Assembly: GCA_902492455.1 (NCBI GenBank)
Contig: CABULH010000008.1
Span: 62,001 to 126,000, forward strand
Length of the DNA: 64,000 bases
Source of the DNA: an uncultured Oscillospiraceae bacterium
GTDB taxonomy: Bacteria > Bacillota > Clostridia > Oscillospirales > Acutalibacteraceae
Direction of reading: 5' to 3'
The position numbers and the translations under genes were made by a program. The notes beneath the pieces are model-generated. The model saw only the letters and a list, made by a program, of their open reading frames with translations. It was not told the DNA's origin and ran no database searches. Shown here one piece after another: positions 43,338 through 53,323 of the stretch (position 1 is the first letter of the stretch; every line of letters begins with the position of its first letter).

Positions 43338-44258
43338 TTATGCTGTCGGGCGATAACCTAACTGTTTGGAGGCGAGCATCTGATATCCTATGGCATTCGC
43401 TTTGGGATCTTCAATGAAATCCGCTTTGCTAACGAGGTTGGATGCCTTGATATATTCTTCAAAAAGAATAGAACCGCCTCCAATAAACATTGCCGGATTT
43501 GCTCTTAGATCTACCTGCAGCTCGCGAAGCTTATGCAGGATATCTCTGGTATGTGTCTCTGTAGCTTTTGTAATTGTTTGTATCACATCCTCCGGCAAAA
43601 ATGTTTCTTCACCACGCAGCACAGCACTGATATGCTCGTCCTCGATCTTCATATCGTGCAACGCACCAACTCTGCGAATGATATCATTGTTCATTGTGAT
43701 GACGCCCAGCTCCAAGCTGCGGCAAAACTGTAAATCCGGTTTGCCATTTCTGAGAAGCAACACATCCGTAGTGTATCCTCCGATATCTACGACAAACATC
43801 ATCAGCGTGCTGAGGAGTTTCCCAGCATACGGTACAACCGCTGCATATGCCTGAGGATAAACGCATACATTGCGGATAATAATGCTGACAGGATTATCTT
43901 TGTAAACAAAATTGACCGTGCCTGTCCGCTTGAAATACTGAGCAAACTTGTTCTTCAGTATGCCGTAATGTTCCGGCGGGAGACCAACCGCAAGGTCAAT
44001 GGGTTCAAAAGCAGACAGCCGTCCGGCGCTTTCCAGTTCTTTGGCAATCGCAAACAGTGTAAGAACAAAGTACCGCTCATCCTGTGTCTTATCGCGCATA
44101 TAGGAGAGTCGGTTGCCGGTAAGCGTCCAAAATCTTCCGTCGTATTCCATTATTTCATCAGTCATCGGCGGTTTTACTGTATGCTCGGAAAGTCCCGCAA
44201 CAAAAGAATGGTTGAGGGTTTTTATGGCGTAATTGCCGTGATCAATTGCAATAATCAT
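43338..44258 (-). CDS. ParM/StbA-like actin-like ATPase
   Basis: The 306-residue protein has actin-fold signatures: IDHGNYAIKT (phosphate 1), VVDIGGYTTDVLLLRNGKPD (phosphate 2) and FIGGGSILF (adenosine). ParM-type filaments push DNA copies apart; in an integrative element this suggests a replicating circular phase. CAGGAGG lies before the ATG and the ParR-like gene follows. Confidence 0.85.
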   Translation of the reverse strand: MIIAIDHGNYAIKTLNHSFVAGLSEHTVKPPMTDEIMEYDGRFWTLTGNRLSYMRDKTQDERYFVLTLFAIAKELESAGRLSAFEPIDLAVGLPPEHYGILKNKFAQYFKRTGTVNFVYKDNPVSIIIRNVCVYPQAYAAVVPYAGKLLSTLMMFVVDIGGYTTDVLLLRNGKPDLQFCRSLELGVITMNNDIIRRVGALHDMKIEDEHISAVLRGEETFLPEDVIQTITKATETHTRDILHKLRELQVDLRANPAMFIGGGSILFEEYIKASNLVSKADFIEDPKANAIGYQMLASKQLGYRPTA

Positions 44259-44352
44259 TTTGAGATACCTCCTGCGTTTATATTTTATCTTATTACACGG
44301 ATGTTTATCCGCATTCGCAACATCAAATACTCATTTTCTTTGAAATGCGCAT

Positions 44353-44386
44353 AAAAAAACGGGCAGAAAGTTGCAACTTCCGCCCG
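44353..44386 (-). terminator. Terminator after the primase-like gene
   Basis: CGGGCGGAAGTTGC pairs with GCAACTTTCTGCCCG (small bulge), followed by a seven-T run on the minus strand. It ends the operon above and isolates the partition pair. Confidence 0.8.
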
Positions 44387-44394
44387 CCTTTGGT

Positions 44395-45459
44395 TTACTG
44401 TGAGATTGATGACTGGATGAGATATTTCCAGATATAATCATCAAGTCCCTTATATTGCGGATCCCAGAGATAGGTTCCATACACAAATCCCATGCTGCTG
44501 AGCATTCCTACAAGGTTGTTATATCCGTTTTGAACATTTGGATTACTGAGAAAATCCATATCAAATGCGGTCATTATTTTTGTTGTTCCCATTTCTCGCA
44601 AATAAGTAAGCATTCGCTCTAAGTGTGTAAGAGAACTAACGCCCGGCACTGCGACTACGGTTTGACCTGTCAGATTATGAATGACATCCGCTTTCATCGG
44701 ACCTTCCGTAAGCAAAATGGTTTGCCTCGGCGGTCCAGCAAGATGTGCCCAAGCTTCAGCGCCGCAGCCGTCGTTTTTTCCCACACTGGAAACCCAGCGA
44801 AATTTTCGACGAGTCACATTATCCCTTCGTATCTGAAGACCTTGAATTGAACCGTGTTCTTCCCGAACCGGTATCAAAATCCCACGCTTTTCATTGATAA
44901 ACGACCATTCGCCGCTATCCGTCTTATAAAATCCAGGAACACCGGCAAGATAAAGTCCTTCATTCATCAACTGTTTTGCAAGCGCTTTCATTCCGATAAC
45001 CGGTGTCGTTTTATATCCAAGCCGCTCAATCATCTCATCAGATAACCCTCTATCGTGTAAATTCTGCCGATGATCAGAGGCCAGCGATAATTTCGAGAGT
45101 AATGTTTGATAGGTTTCATGCCTGCTGTCCACATCAGTAAGCGGACAATCAGGAACCTCTTTGACAACAATCTGCTGCCGAGGTTTTTTTATTTCGCCCT
45201 GCACATTCAGTCTCGCAATCAGAGCATCCCGAACTTCATTACGCGGTATGCCGGTGTAATGAGAATACAGATCGAACACACCGCCGCAGAATCCGCAGCG
45301 CGGACATCTAAACACATCTTTTTTCAGATTGATATTCAGATGTTTTTTTCGCGGATTATCATCGCAACACGGACAGGAAATGTTATATGCAGATCTACCG
45401 TATGGCGGATATGGCAATCCAAGCAGTGGAATGATATCTGACATATGAAAAATATCCAT
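44395..45459 (-). CDS. Primase-like protein with zinc finger and Toprim (DUF3854-like)
   Basis: The 354-residue protein has an N-terminal zinc ribbon (CPCCDD and CPRCGFCGG), a middle segment GILIPVREEHGSIQGLQIRRD and a Toprim-like region with LLTEGPMKADVI and FDMDFL. Such proteins are associated with replication of phages and integrative elements. It is the last gene before a terminator. Confidence 0.82.
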   Translation of the reverse strand: MDIFHMSDIIPLLGLPYPPYGRSAYNISCPCCDDNPRKKHLNINLKKDVFRCPRCGFCGGVFDLYSHYTGIPRNEVRDALIARLNVQGEIKKPRQQIVVKEVPDCPLTDVDSRHETYQTLLSKLSLASDHRQNLHDRGLSDEMIERLGYKTTPVIGMKALAKQLMNEGLYLAGVPGFYKTDSGEWSFINEKRGILIPVREEHGSIQGLQIRRDNVTRRKFRWVSSVGKNDGCGAEAWAHLAGPPRQTILLTEGPMKADVIHNLTGQTVVAVPGVSSLTHLERMLTYLREMGTTKIMTAFDMDFLSNPNVQNGYNNLVGMLSSMGFVYGTYLWDPQYKGLDDYIWKYLIQSSISQ

Positions 45460-45510
45460 ACAGCCTCCTTTCCGGGGGACGGATAATCCGTCCCCCTAAT
45501 TTTATGAACA

Positions 45511-46269
45511 TCAAGCTGATGTTTTCTGTACGGCATCCTCACATATCAGTTTTGCCGCCTCAATAATTTCGGGCGCTCCTGTAAACTTAGTTGCAACCCA
45601 GTTCAACGCCTTCGGATCAATCGTAATCAAATCTCCCAAAGTTTTTCCACTGTATTTCTTGATGGGACACGGAGTCTGCATCGCGAGTTTCAGTTTGTCG
45701 TCATAGGATAGCTCGGCAGGAACTGTCTCATACTCTTCTTCGGGAGGATTTTCAGGCGCCGGTTCAAATACCGCTTCAGCTGTGCTTGCCGGCACTACAG
45801 TAGCTGCCGGTTGTATTTCCGCCGGAAGTTCCGAAGGAATATTTTCTACTTCTTCGCCGGCAATCGCAAACTGTAATCCGAACCCAGCATTTCTCAGTGC
45901 AATCCCAATAGCTGCTGTCTGCGCCCATTCCCTGGGCGAAACTGACGGCTTTGTTGTCGATACACCTCTTGATGCTGTAGCTTCCGCCAAATAGCACTCC
46001 ACCGGATCCTGATAGTTGGCATAGACACGAGCAGTTGCAACAAAGCAATCCTTCCCGCTGGATACCTGAACAGCGATTTTTCCCTGCGGGTACACCAGCC
46101 GGAACCACGCCATTTGAATGACCACGGGCAATCGCTTCATTTTTTCACCGGTTGAAAGATCGGTGAACTCCACAGCAAATGCCTCCGGGTCAAATCCCTC
46201 CACATTGTTAATAGTATTAAGTTGTTTCAAAGCCAACATCTTGCTTTGTTCATTCGAGTTCAAACTCAT
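45511..46269 (-). CDS. Element protein of unknown function with ExoX-like C-terminal segment
   Basis: The 252-residue protein starts MSLNSNEQSK behind GAAGGAGG. The middle (MAWFRLVYPQGKI and ATARVYANYQDPVE) recalls phage ssDNA-associated proteins; a Pro/Glu-rich linker is followed by CPIKKYSGKTLGDLITIDPK and WVATKF, like the small domain at the end of exonuclease X. Likely part of the element's replication or recombination set. Confidence 0.6.
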   Translation of the reverse strand: MSLNSNEQSKMLALKQLNTINNVEGFDPEAFAVEFTDLSTGEKMKRLPVVIQMAWFRLVYPQGKIAVQVSSGKDCFVATARVYANYQDPVECYLAEATASRGVSTTKPSVSPREWAQTAAIGIALRNAGFGLQFAIAGEEVENIPSELPAEIQPAATVVPASTAEAVFEPAPENPPEEEYETVPAELSYDDKLKLAMQTPCPIKKYSGKTLGDLITIDPKALNWVATKFTGAPEIIEAAKLICEDAVQKTSA

Positions 46270-46724
46270 TTTTGTTCCTCCTTCAGACTGATATAGGTTT
46301 CCCGATACTGAACCCACGCAGGAAGCACGGTCGTAATCAGGGTATTGATACTTTGTTTATAAAGTTCCGCTGTGGTGGGCTTAAAGCTGCTAAACTGTTT
46401 CCTACAGTTGAGCACGACCTGTAATAAACTGTTTGCTGCTGTTTCCCGCACCTGCTTTTGCTTTTCATCTGCCGGCTGTCCAAACTTGTGATCGGTCAGC
46501 ATATGGTAGATATACATATCCCACATCTGATAATGATAAGCAAGCACCTTGGTATCAGTTGTAACAGGTGCTGTTTTCACAAAAAGCTGGCAAGACTCCA
46601 GGACATCAATACGGTATAAGATCTCCTGATATACAAGCACCTTGTCAAGCGGTAAAACTCCGTTCATAACCTTTTCTACTAATTCCGTCCGAAGATCGGT
46701 ATACTTCTCTAATAATGTTGCCAT
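46266..46724 (-). CDS. Hypothetical alpha-helical element protein
   Basis: The 152-residue protein has no signal or membrane segment and looks all-helical. It overlaps the following gene by four bases (stop/ATG) and lies after the RecD2 gene, so it may serve the same process. I do not recognise the family. Confidence 0.65.
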   Translation of the reverse strand: MATLLEKYTDLRTELVEKVMNGVLPLDKVLVYQEILYRIDVLESCQLFVKTAPVTTDTKVLAYHYQMWDMYIYHMLTDHKFGQPADEKQKQVRETAANSLLQVVLNCRKQFSSFKPTTAELYKQSINTLITTVLPAWVQYRETYISLKEEQK

Positions 46725-46738
46725 AACCGGCTCCTTTC

Positions 46739-48919
46739 TTATTTTCTGTCGCTGAATTCAATCAGCCGTTGTGCCAATAAAGTTCCTCGTTTTTCCGTGT
46801 CCTGTTTCTTGATCGCAATACACAGGGCGCGGCGTTCTCCCACAATAATGACTCGCTCTTTTGCTCTTGTAATCGCTGTATAAATAAGCGGTCTTACGAG
46901 CATGATCGCGTGCGCACACTGCAGGTTAATGATAACCGACTGATACTCAGATCCTTGTGATTTATGAATCGTTGACGCATAGCCAAGGTCCAGTAGGCCA
47001 AGCTCAGTAATGTCGTACTCCGCTATCCGTCCATCACCGAAATCAATCTTTACAACGGTTTCACTGCCGGAACCGGAAATTTCGGTAATGTACCCGACAT
47101 CGCCATTGTTGATATCCTCTCGGTTCTTGGTCTGCATCACCTTGTCACCAACACGGAAAGTGCGCTTCCCAAGCACAACCTCTTTCTTAGTGGCATCAGG
47201 CGGGTTGATTTGTAATCGGATGCGTTCATTCAGTGCATTGACACCGGTATCTGTTTTCTGACGATACGGTGATAGCAACGCTACATTATCCACACCGAAC
47301 TTCGCCGTTTCTTCCATATAAATGCGTTCCAAAATCTCTGCGGATTTCGGAAGTTCACTGGAATCCACGAACCGAAAATCATCGCCATAATCCATAGACA
47401 GGTTGCCGTGGCGGATCAGTTTTGCGTTTGTTGCAATTCTGCTGCCTGCGCTCTGCCTGTGAACCTTGTCCAACCGTACAACCGGTATGACACCGCTTTT
47501 GATGATCTCACTGAGTACTGCGCCCGGGCCAACAGAGGGCAGCTGATCTGAGTCTCCGATAAACACTACCTGACATCTGTTTGGAATGCCCTGCAGGATG
47601 TGTTTCGCCAAATAAATATCCAGCATAGAGACCTCATCCACCAGCACCAAATCAGCTTCTAACGGCTCCGGTTCTCCAAACATTCCATCCTCTCCAGCGA
47701 AGAGGCCGAGTGCCTTATGAACCGTTGATGCCGGAAAACCTGTTGACTGTTCCATACGCCTCGCTGCGCGGCCCGTAGGAGCACAGCAAACGACCTGATT
47801 TCCTGGACACTGGCTCCGATAAATATCAAGAATCGCTTTCTGAATCGAAGTCTTACCCGTACCAGGACCGCCCGTAATGACAGAAATGGGGGACTGGAGC
47901 GCTGTCAAGACTGCATTCCGCTGTTCCGGATCCAAACGGATACCCAGATTTTTCTCTTCCGAATTCAGCGCTCTCTCGATGTTATTGCATACGAACTGAA
48001 CACGCTGCTTTGTTTTGCGATGAAGCATCTTTGCCAGCTGTTCCTCAGCCTCTGCTGTTGCGGGACGGTATACACTGTCCTTATAACAGATCAGCCTGCC
48101 GGAATAAACCAGTCTGGCCGCACGGTTTGCCGCCATATCTTCTGTCAATTCCGGTGTTTCAAGAATCTTCAGCGCCTCTTTGATGAAACTGTGCTTTTCC
48201 ATGCACAGATTTCCTTTGCCTTCTGCTTCCTGAAGTGTGTACAATAATCCCTCATCCACACGCTCTGGAGTAAGCTTTTGAAATCCCATACTCATTGCGA
48301 TCTTATCGGCTGTATGAAACCCAATGCCCGGAACCTCGCAGAGTTTATAGGGATGGTTTTTCACGATATCCATCGTTTCGTTGCCATAAAGCTGATAAAA
48401 CTGGACGGCTCTGTTCGGTGTGATACCGTGTGGCACCAAAAAGGCAACCACATCACGGGCGCCTCGATTGGCGAGATAGGACTCACAGATCTTTTTCAGT
48501 TTGTTTTGGCTGATACCGGGAATCGCGAGCAGCCTCTTGGGTTCATTGTCAAGCACCTCAAGGGTCTGCACACCAAACTCCTCGAATATTCTCTCAGCTA
48601 TCTTGGGTCCAATGCCTTTAATCTGGCCGGAGGCGAGGTAGGCAATAATCCCTTCTTTTGTCGGTGAAATTACCTCGTTATAGCTCTCTACTTCAAATTG
48701 GACACCGTGCTTTGGGTTTTTACTCCAATGCCCATTTAGCTGATAGCGCAGATTATTAGCTGTTGGCAAGCAGTATCCCACCGCTTTTATCTGAGTGACA
48801 TCATTTCCAACGAAGTCCTGAACCTTTTCACAGGTGCGGTACAGGGCAATCATATAACTGCCTGGATTCACAACCGTGACATTCTGCGGATAAATCAATC
48901 GTTCAAATTGACATATCAA
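46739..48919 (-). CDS. recD2: RecD2-type ATP-dependent DNA helicase
   Basis: The 726-residue protein has an N-terminal helix-hairpin-helix region (IKGIGPKIAERIF, IPGISQNK, VPGIGFHTADKIA), Walker A GGPGTGKTS (350-358), VDEVSMLD (Walker B) and the superfamily 1 C-terminal motif GYASTIHKSQGSEY. RecD2 unwinds DNA 5' to 3'. It starts with TTG, with AAAGGAG eight bases upstream. Such helicases are common in large clostridial elements. Confidence 0.93.
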   Translation of the reverse strand: MICQFERLIYPQNVTVVNPGSYMIALYRTCEKVQDFVGNDVTQIKAVGYCLPTANNLRYQLNGHWSKNPKHGVQFEVESYNEVISPTKEGIIAYLASGQIKGIGPKIAERIFEEFGVQTLEVLDNEPKRLLAIPGISQNKLKKICESYLANRGARDVVAFLVPHGITPNRAVQFYQLYGNETMDIVKNHPYKLCEVPGIGFHTADKIAMSMGFQKLTPERVDEGLLYTLQEAEGKGNLCMEKHSFIKEALKILETPELTEDMAANRAARLVYSGRLICYKDSVYRPATAEAEEQLAKMLHRKTKQRVQFVCNNIERALNSEEKNLGIRLDPEQRNAVLTALQSPISVITGGPGTGKTSIQKAILDIYRSQCPGNQVVCCAPTGRAARRMEQSTGFPASTVHKALGLFAGEDGMFGEPEPLEADLVLVDEVSMLDIYLAKHILQGIPNRCQVVFIGDSDQLPSVGPGAVLSEIIKSGVIPVVRLDKVHRQSAGSRIATNAKLIRHGNLSMDYGDDFRFVDSSELPKSAEILERIYMEETAKFGVDNVALLSPYRQKTDTGVNALNERIRLQINPPDATKKEVVLGKRTFRVGDKVMQTKNREDINNGDVGYITEISGSGSETVVKIDFGDGRIAEYDITELGLLDLGYASTIHKSQGSEYQSVIINLQCAHAIMLVRPLIYTAITRAKERVIIVGERRALCIAIKKQDTEKRGTLLAQRLIEFSDRK

Positions 48920-48934
48920 AATCTTTGCTCCTTT

Positions 48935-49471
48935 CTACTGTTCTGACAAAACGGGAATGAGGACTTTCCGTGTTTGTGGCACAAAATATTCCTCTTCCCT
49001 GACTACATATTCTTTTGTGAGCCTGACAGAGGTGCGAACCATATCGTCCGCCAGCTTATCAAACTCCTGAACCAATTTGACGCGCTCTCTCAGTTCGTAC
49101 ATTTCCCAATCCTCGAAATCTGCGTCATCGTCTGTCCCACGATTGGGGTAATAGTGTTCACAATCCCCCTGATAGAGCACCAAATACCCTCCGCTGCTAC
49201 CATTAAATCTTGCCTGCCACACATAGTCGTGCTTCCGAGCAAAGTCATGCGCCAGTTCGCTTTGGAAATAAAAAAACTCCGGGATATCCAGCATTTCGTA
49301 CAGTTTGTCTGCAATCTCTTGATCCAAACTAAGCTTGTAAATTTTGAGATTACACGCATACGAATATGAGCCGTTCCAGGAGTTCATTGTAGGGTATCGG
49401 AAGTGATGCTCAAGAAAATCCGTCATCGCCTTACGGGATCGCAGATCCACCGACTGATAAAACTTCCTCAT
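48935..49471 (-). CDS. Hypothetical element protein
   Basis: The 178-residue protein is rich in aromatic and acidic residues (QGDCEHYYPNRGTDDDADFED) with no recognised motif. ATGA overlap with the gene before it suggests co-translation. Confidence 0.6.
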   Translation of the reverse strand: MRKFYQSVDLRSRKAMTDFLEHHFRYPTMNSWNGSYSYACNLKIYKLSLDQEIADKLYEMLDIPEFFYFQSELAHDFARKHDYVWQARFNGSSGGYLVLYQGDCEHYYPNRGTDDDADFEDWEMYELRERVKLVQEFDKLADDMVRTSVRLTKEYVVREEEYFVPQTRKVLIPVLSEQ

Positions 49472-49998
49472 TTGAACATCACCGCATTTTGCATATGGGA
49501 CAAGGGTGCATCAAAGCTGAGCATATAATGCTCCGGCTTGAATTTCACCAATGACTTATTGCCGCCGTTCTGCGTCACGAGTTTCTGCACCATAACATAC
49601 ATTGCATCGTCGAAGGTGTAAATCGGCATATTCAAAGAGACTGCGTGAAGAATTTCACCACGCATACCATGACTGATACGGCTGCCGCACACAAACAGCA
49701 TATCGCTGTCCGACAGCAACTGCAGCCCAAATGTCAGAGCTGCTGCGCGTTCTGAAGGAATCTTGTCGCATAAAAGCATTGGCAGATACGCATGAGGCGC
49801 CCTTGCGGCATTGCCCATTACAATCATTGCGTAATACATATACGCTCTGGCGTTCCGCATATTAGAGAGCATTTCCTCATCGGTCTCTGCGCTGAGCGGC
49901 GAGCAGATATATACCTTCTTGCAGCATCGGTTGTTTTTAAGAAACTGCGACTCCAGCCGGCTTTCCCAGTTGTCTGTAAAAATGTTTGTTTCCATCAA
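49468..49998 (-). CDS. DUF4406/nucleoside-deoxyribosyltransferase-like protein
   Basis: The 176-residue protein contains VYICSPLSAETDEEM, RAPHAYLPMLL and CGSRISHGMRGEI, a layout like the nucleoside 2-deoxyribosyltransferase fold. It could act on nucleotides or DNA bases, but catalytic function is not shown by the sequence. Confidence 0.6.
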   Translation of the reverse strand: MMETNIFTDNWESRLESQFLKNNRCCKKVYICSPLSAETDEEMLSNMRNARAYMYYAMIVMGNAARAPHAYLPMLLCDKIPSERAAALTFGLQLLSDSDMLFVCGSRISHGMRGEILHAVSLNMPIYTFDDAMYVMVQKLVTQNGGNKSLVKFKPEHYMLSFDAPLSHMQNAVMFK

Positions 49999-50011
49999 TA
50001 TCGATCCTTTC

Positions 50012-51046
50012 TTATATCGCCTTTGTAACCGTTAGTTTGCGGCTCTCGGAGGTTTTCTGAACATCCTGATAGATGCCGGGATATTTCTCCTTGAGCGCTT
50101 TCGTATCGGTTCTGTGGCTTGTTTTAGTGGCAAAATCAATGAGATATTTATCCGTAGTGGTCTCAAGAAATCCATGTTCGTGAGCCTTCATCAATTCTGC
50201 AATTCGCACAGTATGTGCCTCAATCTCCTTTTCATAAGTTTTGATCTCTGCCTTTCGATCAGCAATCTGGTCTTGTAAGGCAGCAATGCGTTTGACCTGC
50301 TTTTCCAATTTCCGAGGCAGTTCAATGGTAGGAAGGGTCGGACTGCTTGCGCCGTAAATCCTCGCGAGCGATTCCAAAGCCAGTTTTGGTTTGACAGTGC
50401 TCATCGTAGGCGGTTTATCATGTTCCAAGCTCCAAATCCATTCATCTAAGCGCTCAAAAATCAGATCCTCTTTGGCCTGATCCCTTTCGATTGATGGAAT
50501 CGCAAGGTCATTATCCGGATTGTTTCCCCATAGGGCTGAAAATGCGCCGATTTTCACATCTGCTACGCCCAAGTAGAAACGCAGCTGCAGCTCATAATAG
50601 ATAGGAATAGCGTCATCCGCCCAGTCACCTGCCTTATGGTAGGTACAGCTTTTACACTCCAAAATCCCTGGCTCGTTATCTTCTGCGCGAATAAACCTGC
50701 GGTCGAAGTTTGCCAAAGCATAGGGATGATCAGCGTGCTGATAAAGACCAGTATCCTCATAAACGGTATTTCCGCTCTTCTTTGCATACCAGTGCGCTGC
50801 AATAGGTTCTAACAGATGTCCCATTTCAAGCTGACTGGAATTTGCTTTGACAGGAGGTTTCATTCTTCCTTTTTTAATCATCCACAGTTCTAACGGCGTT
50901 GTCCACGGGCTGACTCCGAAAATAGCCGCTACATCACTGCCTCCGACCGTATAAGGAATCTTCCCATCCGGTCCGTGCATTCTGCACTCAAGCCAGCGGT
51001 CATTGTCCATTCCAGCAGTATCGCATAGTAAAATAGGGGCTGCCAT
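50012..51046 (-). CDS. YqaJ-family viral recombinase/nuclease
   Basis: The 344-residue protein has the YqaJ lambda-exonuclease-like pattern: IPYTVGGSDVAAIFGVSPW, LEMGHLLEPIAAHWYA, ILECKSCT (the Glu-x-Lys catalytic pair) and YYELQLRFYLGV. A C-terminal coiled coil follows. These nucleases make single-stranded ends for annealing recombination. It shares a base with the end of the gene upstream. Confidence 0.88.
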   Translation of the reverse strand: MAAPILLCDTAGMDNDRWLECRMHGPDGKIPYTVGGSDVAAIFGVSPWTTPLELWMIKKGRMKPPVKANSSQLEMGHLLEPIAAHWYAKKSGNTVYEDTGLYQHADHPYALANFDRRFIRAEDNEPGILECKSCTYHKAGDWADDAIPIYYELQLRFYLGVADVKIGAFSALWGNNPDNDLAIPSIERDQAKEDLIFERLDEWIWSLEHDKPPTMSTVKPKLALESLARIYGASSPTLPTIELPRKLEKQVKRIAALQDQIADRKAEIKTYEKEIEAHTVRIAELMKAHEHGFLETTTDKYLIDFATKTSHRTDTKALKEKYPGIYQDVQKTSESRKLTVTKAI

Positions 51047-52188
51047 CAGTAATTCACCGCCTTTGCCAAATCATAATCGCTCCACCGTAATGTTAGGACG
51101 CGAGCCATATTTTCCTCTATGACCAGCATCTTTCCTTCCGGTGTATTCTGCGCTTTCAAGCTGAACGGAATCTCCTGAAGGGCCATAAAAACATCGTGCG
51201 CTGTCGCCGTTCCGCCGCCATAGGACATCTCGAACATTGCAATCGCCTCAAGTGCTGCTTTCTTCGGCAGACTGAGTTTTTTGCAAATACGAGTCATCGC
51301 ATTGACCGGATACTCCAGTGTGATATCCATCAGGCTTTCCAGTTTCTTCACTGTGTCACCAAATTGCGCGAACAGCTGATCGAGAGCCGCCTCAAAATCC
51401 TCGACTTTCTTCTGATGCCGATGATCCACGGCAATGCAGCTTCCAATATGGAACGGATAGCGCATACCGCTCAAGAATGCGGTCACTTTAGCAGACGCCA
51501 CACCGGTATCGGATGTTGTAAACCGAATGCCAGGCATCAGCTTGCTCGCCATTTTTGATTTACCCTCTGCTATGAGCATCTTGGTATAGGTGCCAATCAA
51601 TTCTTCTCTCTGATTTGGCAGGATCCATGCAGCGCTGGAAACAGAATGATCACTGTACCCAGACTCAAATTCATTGCCCGGGAATCTCTCATCCAGTTTC
51701 TTAGTCAGCACAGCGAGCAGCTCATTAATCGGTAAAACCGAGTAATCCGATGAGTCACCGGAATGAACTGCCGATACCTTTTCATCGCGAATCAAAAGCA
51801 GTGCCTCAGATGAAAATAAGTGGAGGCATTCGTTCAGAACCTCCGCCAGCACCTTTCGGCTGAGTTTGGGGAGCGCTGTACCGCCGATTTTTGCCCTGTC
51901 CAAAAGGCTTTTATAGGCTGTCATACGAACGGGATAGTATTGCCCATCGACCCGTATGGCAATGCCCAGATTTTCCGCTGTATCTGTGACAGCGTCCTGC
52001 GTGACACCGGCAGCGAACTTCGTAATATCACTATAGAGGGGTGATTTACTGTCCAGCGGCTCTACCTGCAGTTCGTTGACCTGGCAGCGATACCACCGGC
52101 TGTTTTTCGCCTGAGTGTCATGGTAGTCCTGCAGCATTAACGCAGAACTGAAGGTTGTGTAGAAGTTGTCCTCACATTGTTTTTGCAT
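51046..52188 (-). CDS. Hypothetical element protein (DUF932-like?)
   Basis: The 380-residue cytoplasmic protein is followed by the YqaJ-type gene, with a one-base overlap. The pattern is that of phage/plasmid proteins of the DUF932 kind only in a general way, so I leave the family open. Two terminator hairpins precede it, so it heads a new transcript. Confidence 0.6.
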   Translation of the reverse strand: MQKQCEDNFYTTFSSALMLQDYHDTQAKNSRWYRCQVNELQVEPLDSKSPLYSDITKFAAGVTQDAVTDTAENLGIAIRVDGQYYPVRMTAYKSLLDRAKIGGTALPKLSRKVLAEVLNECLHLFSSEALLLIRDEKVSAVHSGDSSDYSVLPINELLAVLTKKLDERFPGNEFESGYSDHSVSSAAWILPNQREELIGTYTKMLIAEGKSKMASKLMPGIRFTTSDTGVASAKVTAFLSGMRYPFHIGSCIAVDHRHQKKVEDFEAALDQLFAQFGDTVKKLESLMDITLEYPVNAMTRICKKLSLPKKAALEAIAMFEMSYGGGTATAHDVFMALQEIPFSLKAQNTPEGKMLVIEENMARVLTLRWSDYDLAKAVNY

Positions 52189-52243
52189 ATGAAATGCTCC
52201 TTTCTGTTATTGACGGTATTGCTACCGCCTTGATATATAACAA

Positions 52244-52273
52244 AAGCCAGCAACCCCTAAGGACTGCTGGCTT
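52244..52273 (-). terminator. Hairpin AAGCCAGCA/TGCTGGCTT
   Basis: Nine-bp perfect stem with 12-nt loop; on the minus strand followed by TTGTTATAT. Weaker than the one at 52299. Confidence 0.5.
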
Positions 52274-52298
52274 ATGCCCAAAAAATTGGCCGGAAAAC

Positions 52299-52333
52299 AA
52301 AAAAAGTGCCATCTGCAAAATTGCAAATGACAC
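52299..52333 (-). terminator. Strong terminator
   Basis: GTGTCATTTGCAA and TTGCAGATGGCAC arms (two mismatches) followed by TTTTTTTGTTTT on the minus strand. Ends the transcript with the methylase and the small membrane protein. Confidence 0.8.
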
Positions 52334-52501
52334 TCTGAATAACCTGAATACTATGGATTTCCACTTGGAAACCTCGAAACTATCATAGTTATTATAGCAG
52401 AGTTTTCCCGTATAGTCAATTCATCGGAACAAAAAAGAGCATTCACTTATAATCTGAAAATTATCCCACCTTTACTCGTATTCATTCGCATCCCAAATTC
52501 A

Positions 52502-52609
52502 TCATTCTTTTTCCAAACGATTAGTGCGGTTTATCTGTAGTACACACATCACGACAACACCAATGAATCCGCCGAACATAAGACCGCTAAAAAAGCATAT
52601 CCATCCCAT
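52502..52609 (-). CDS. DUF3789-like small membrane protein
   Basis: The 35-residue protein (MGWICFFSGLMFGGFIGV then a second hydrophobic part) has one membrane segment with the GxxFGGFIGV pattern of DUF3789. AAAGGAG lies nine bases upstream of the ATG at 52609. Too short for usual gene callers; typical companion of clostridial elements. Confidence 0.75.
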   Translation of the reverse strand: MGWICFFSGLMFGGFIGVVVMCVLQINRTNRLEKE

Positions 52610-52686
52610 ATCTCTCAGCTCCTTTCCCGTTTTGACATATATAGAAAAAGAGGTGCCGCCGTAGCAACACCCCTTGATCTCATCAA

Positions 52687-53323
52687 CTATGCGCTCTGTG
52701 CGCTTGTCCGAAGGCTCCACAATCCTCGTCCGCTGCTCATAAAATGAGACGGATAGATTTGCAAGGTCTGCCGGATTTTTTCTTTCCACCACTGATTATT
52801 CTGTGCTTTTTTATGTGGCTCAATCTGTTCATATAGCCAGGAAAGCGTTACAGGTCCTGCGGCGCTTTCCAGCACAGACGCAACGACATCTTTCCAAGTG
52901 GCTCCCGGCATATCCCGAATATCCACTTTCCGCTTTTCTGAAAACAGAATCGGATAAGAAAGGGCATCGTCTTTGCGTACAATCATCACATATTCGTGCA
53001 GAATCGGAATGAATTTTCCGCTGTACTGTATGTTATCCGAAAAGCAATTGTGTTGTGCCTTGATGATGATGTTCTCCAGTGTACCCGGCTTTGTAATTTC
53101 CGCCAGCATACTAAACAGCGTTCCTTTTTTCTTTATGTCTCCCATCAGGACGGCGATACGGCCGCCTTTTTCAAGAGCAGAAAACTGTTTCATCATCGCA
53201 TAGTTCATCGCTTTGACAAACTCATCCCACTCTGCAATGCGCGACAAATCGAACTGGCAGGGGTTATATCCATACCTGTTTTGAACATCTGAAGCCCGGT
53301 ACATCACATCGGAGTATTTAATG
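52687..53323 (-). CDS. DNA methylase, 3' exon
   Basis: After splicing of the group II intron this exon continues the methylase of 56053-56357. The first codons read IIKYSDVMYRASDVQNRYG, and the reading frame fits exactly: exons of 305 and 637 bases give 314 codons including the stop. The C-terminal part (GGRIAVLMGDIKKKG, LHEYVMIVRK) carries the remaining methyltransferase motifs. Unspliced, it would lack its start and SAM site. Confidence 0.85.

Larger units (their letters stand above)
52189..52501 (-). other. Gene-free stretch with two tandem minus-strand terminators
   Basis: Hairpins at 52299-52333 and 52244-52273, then a short leader to the gene at 52188. No credible frame in it. Confidence 0.6.
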
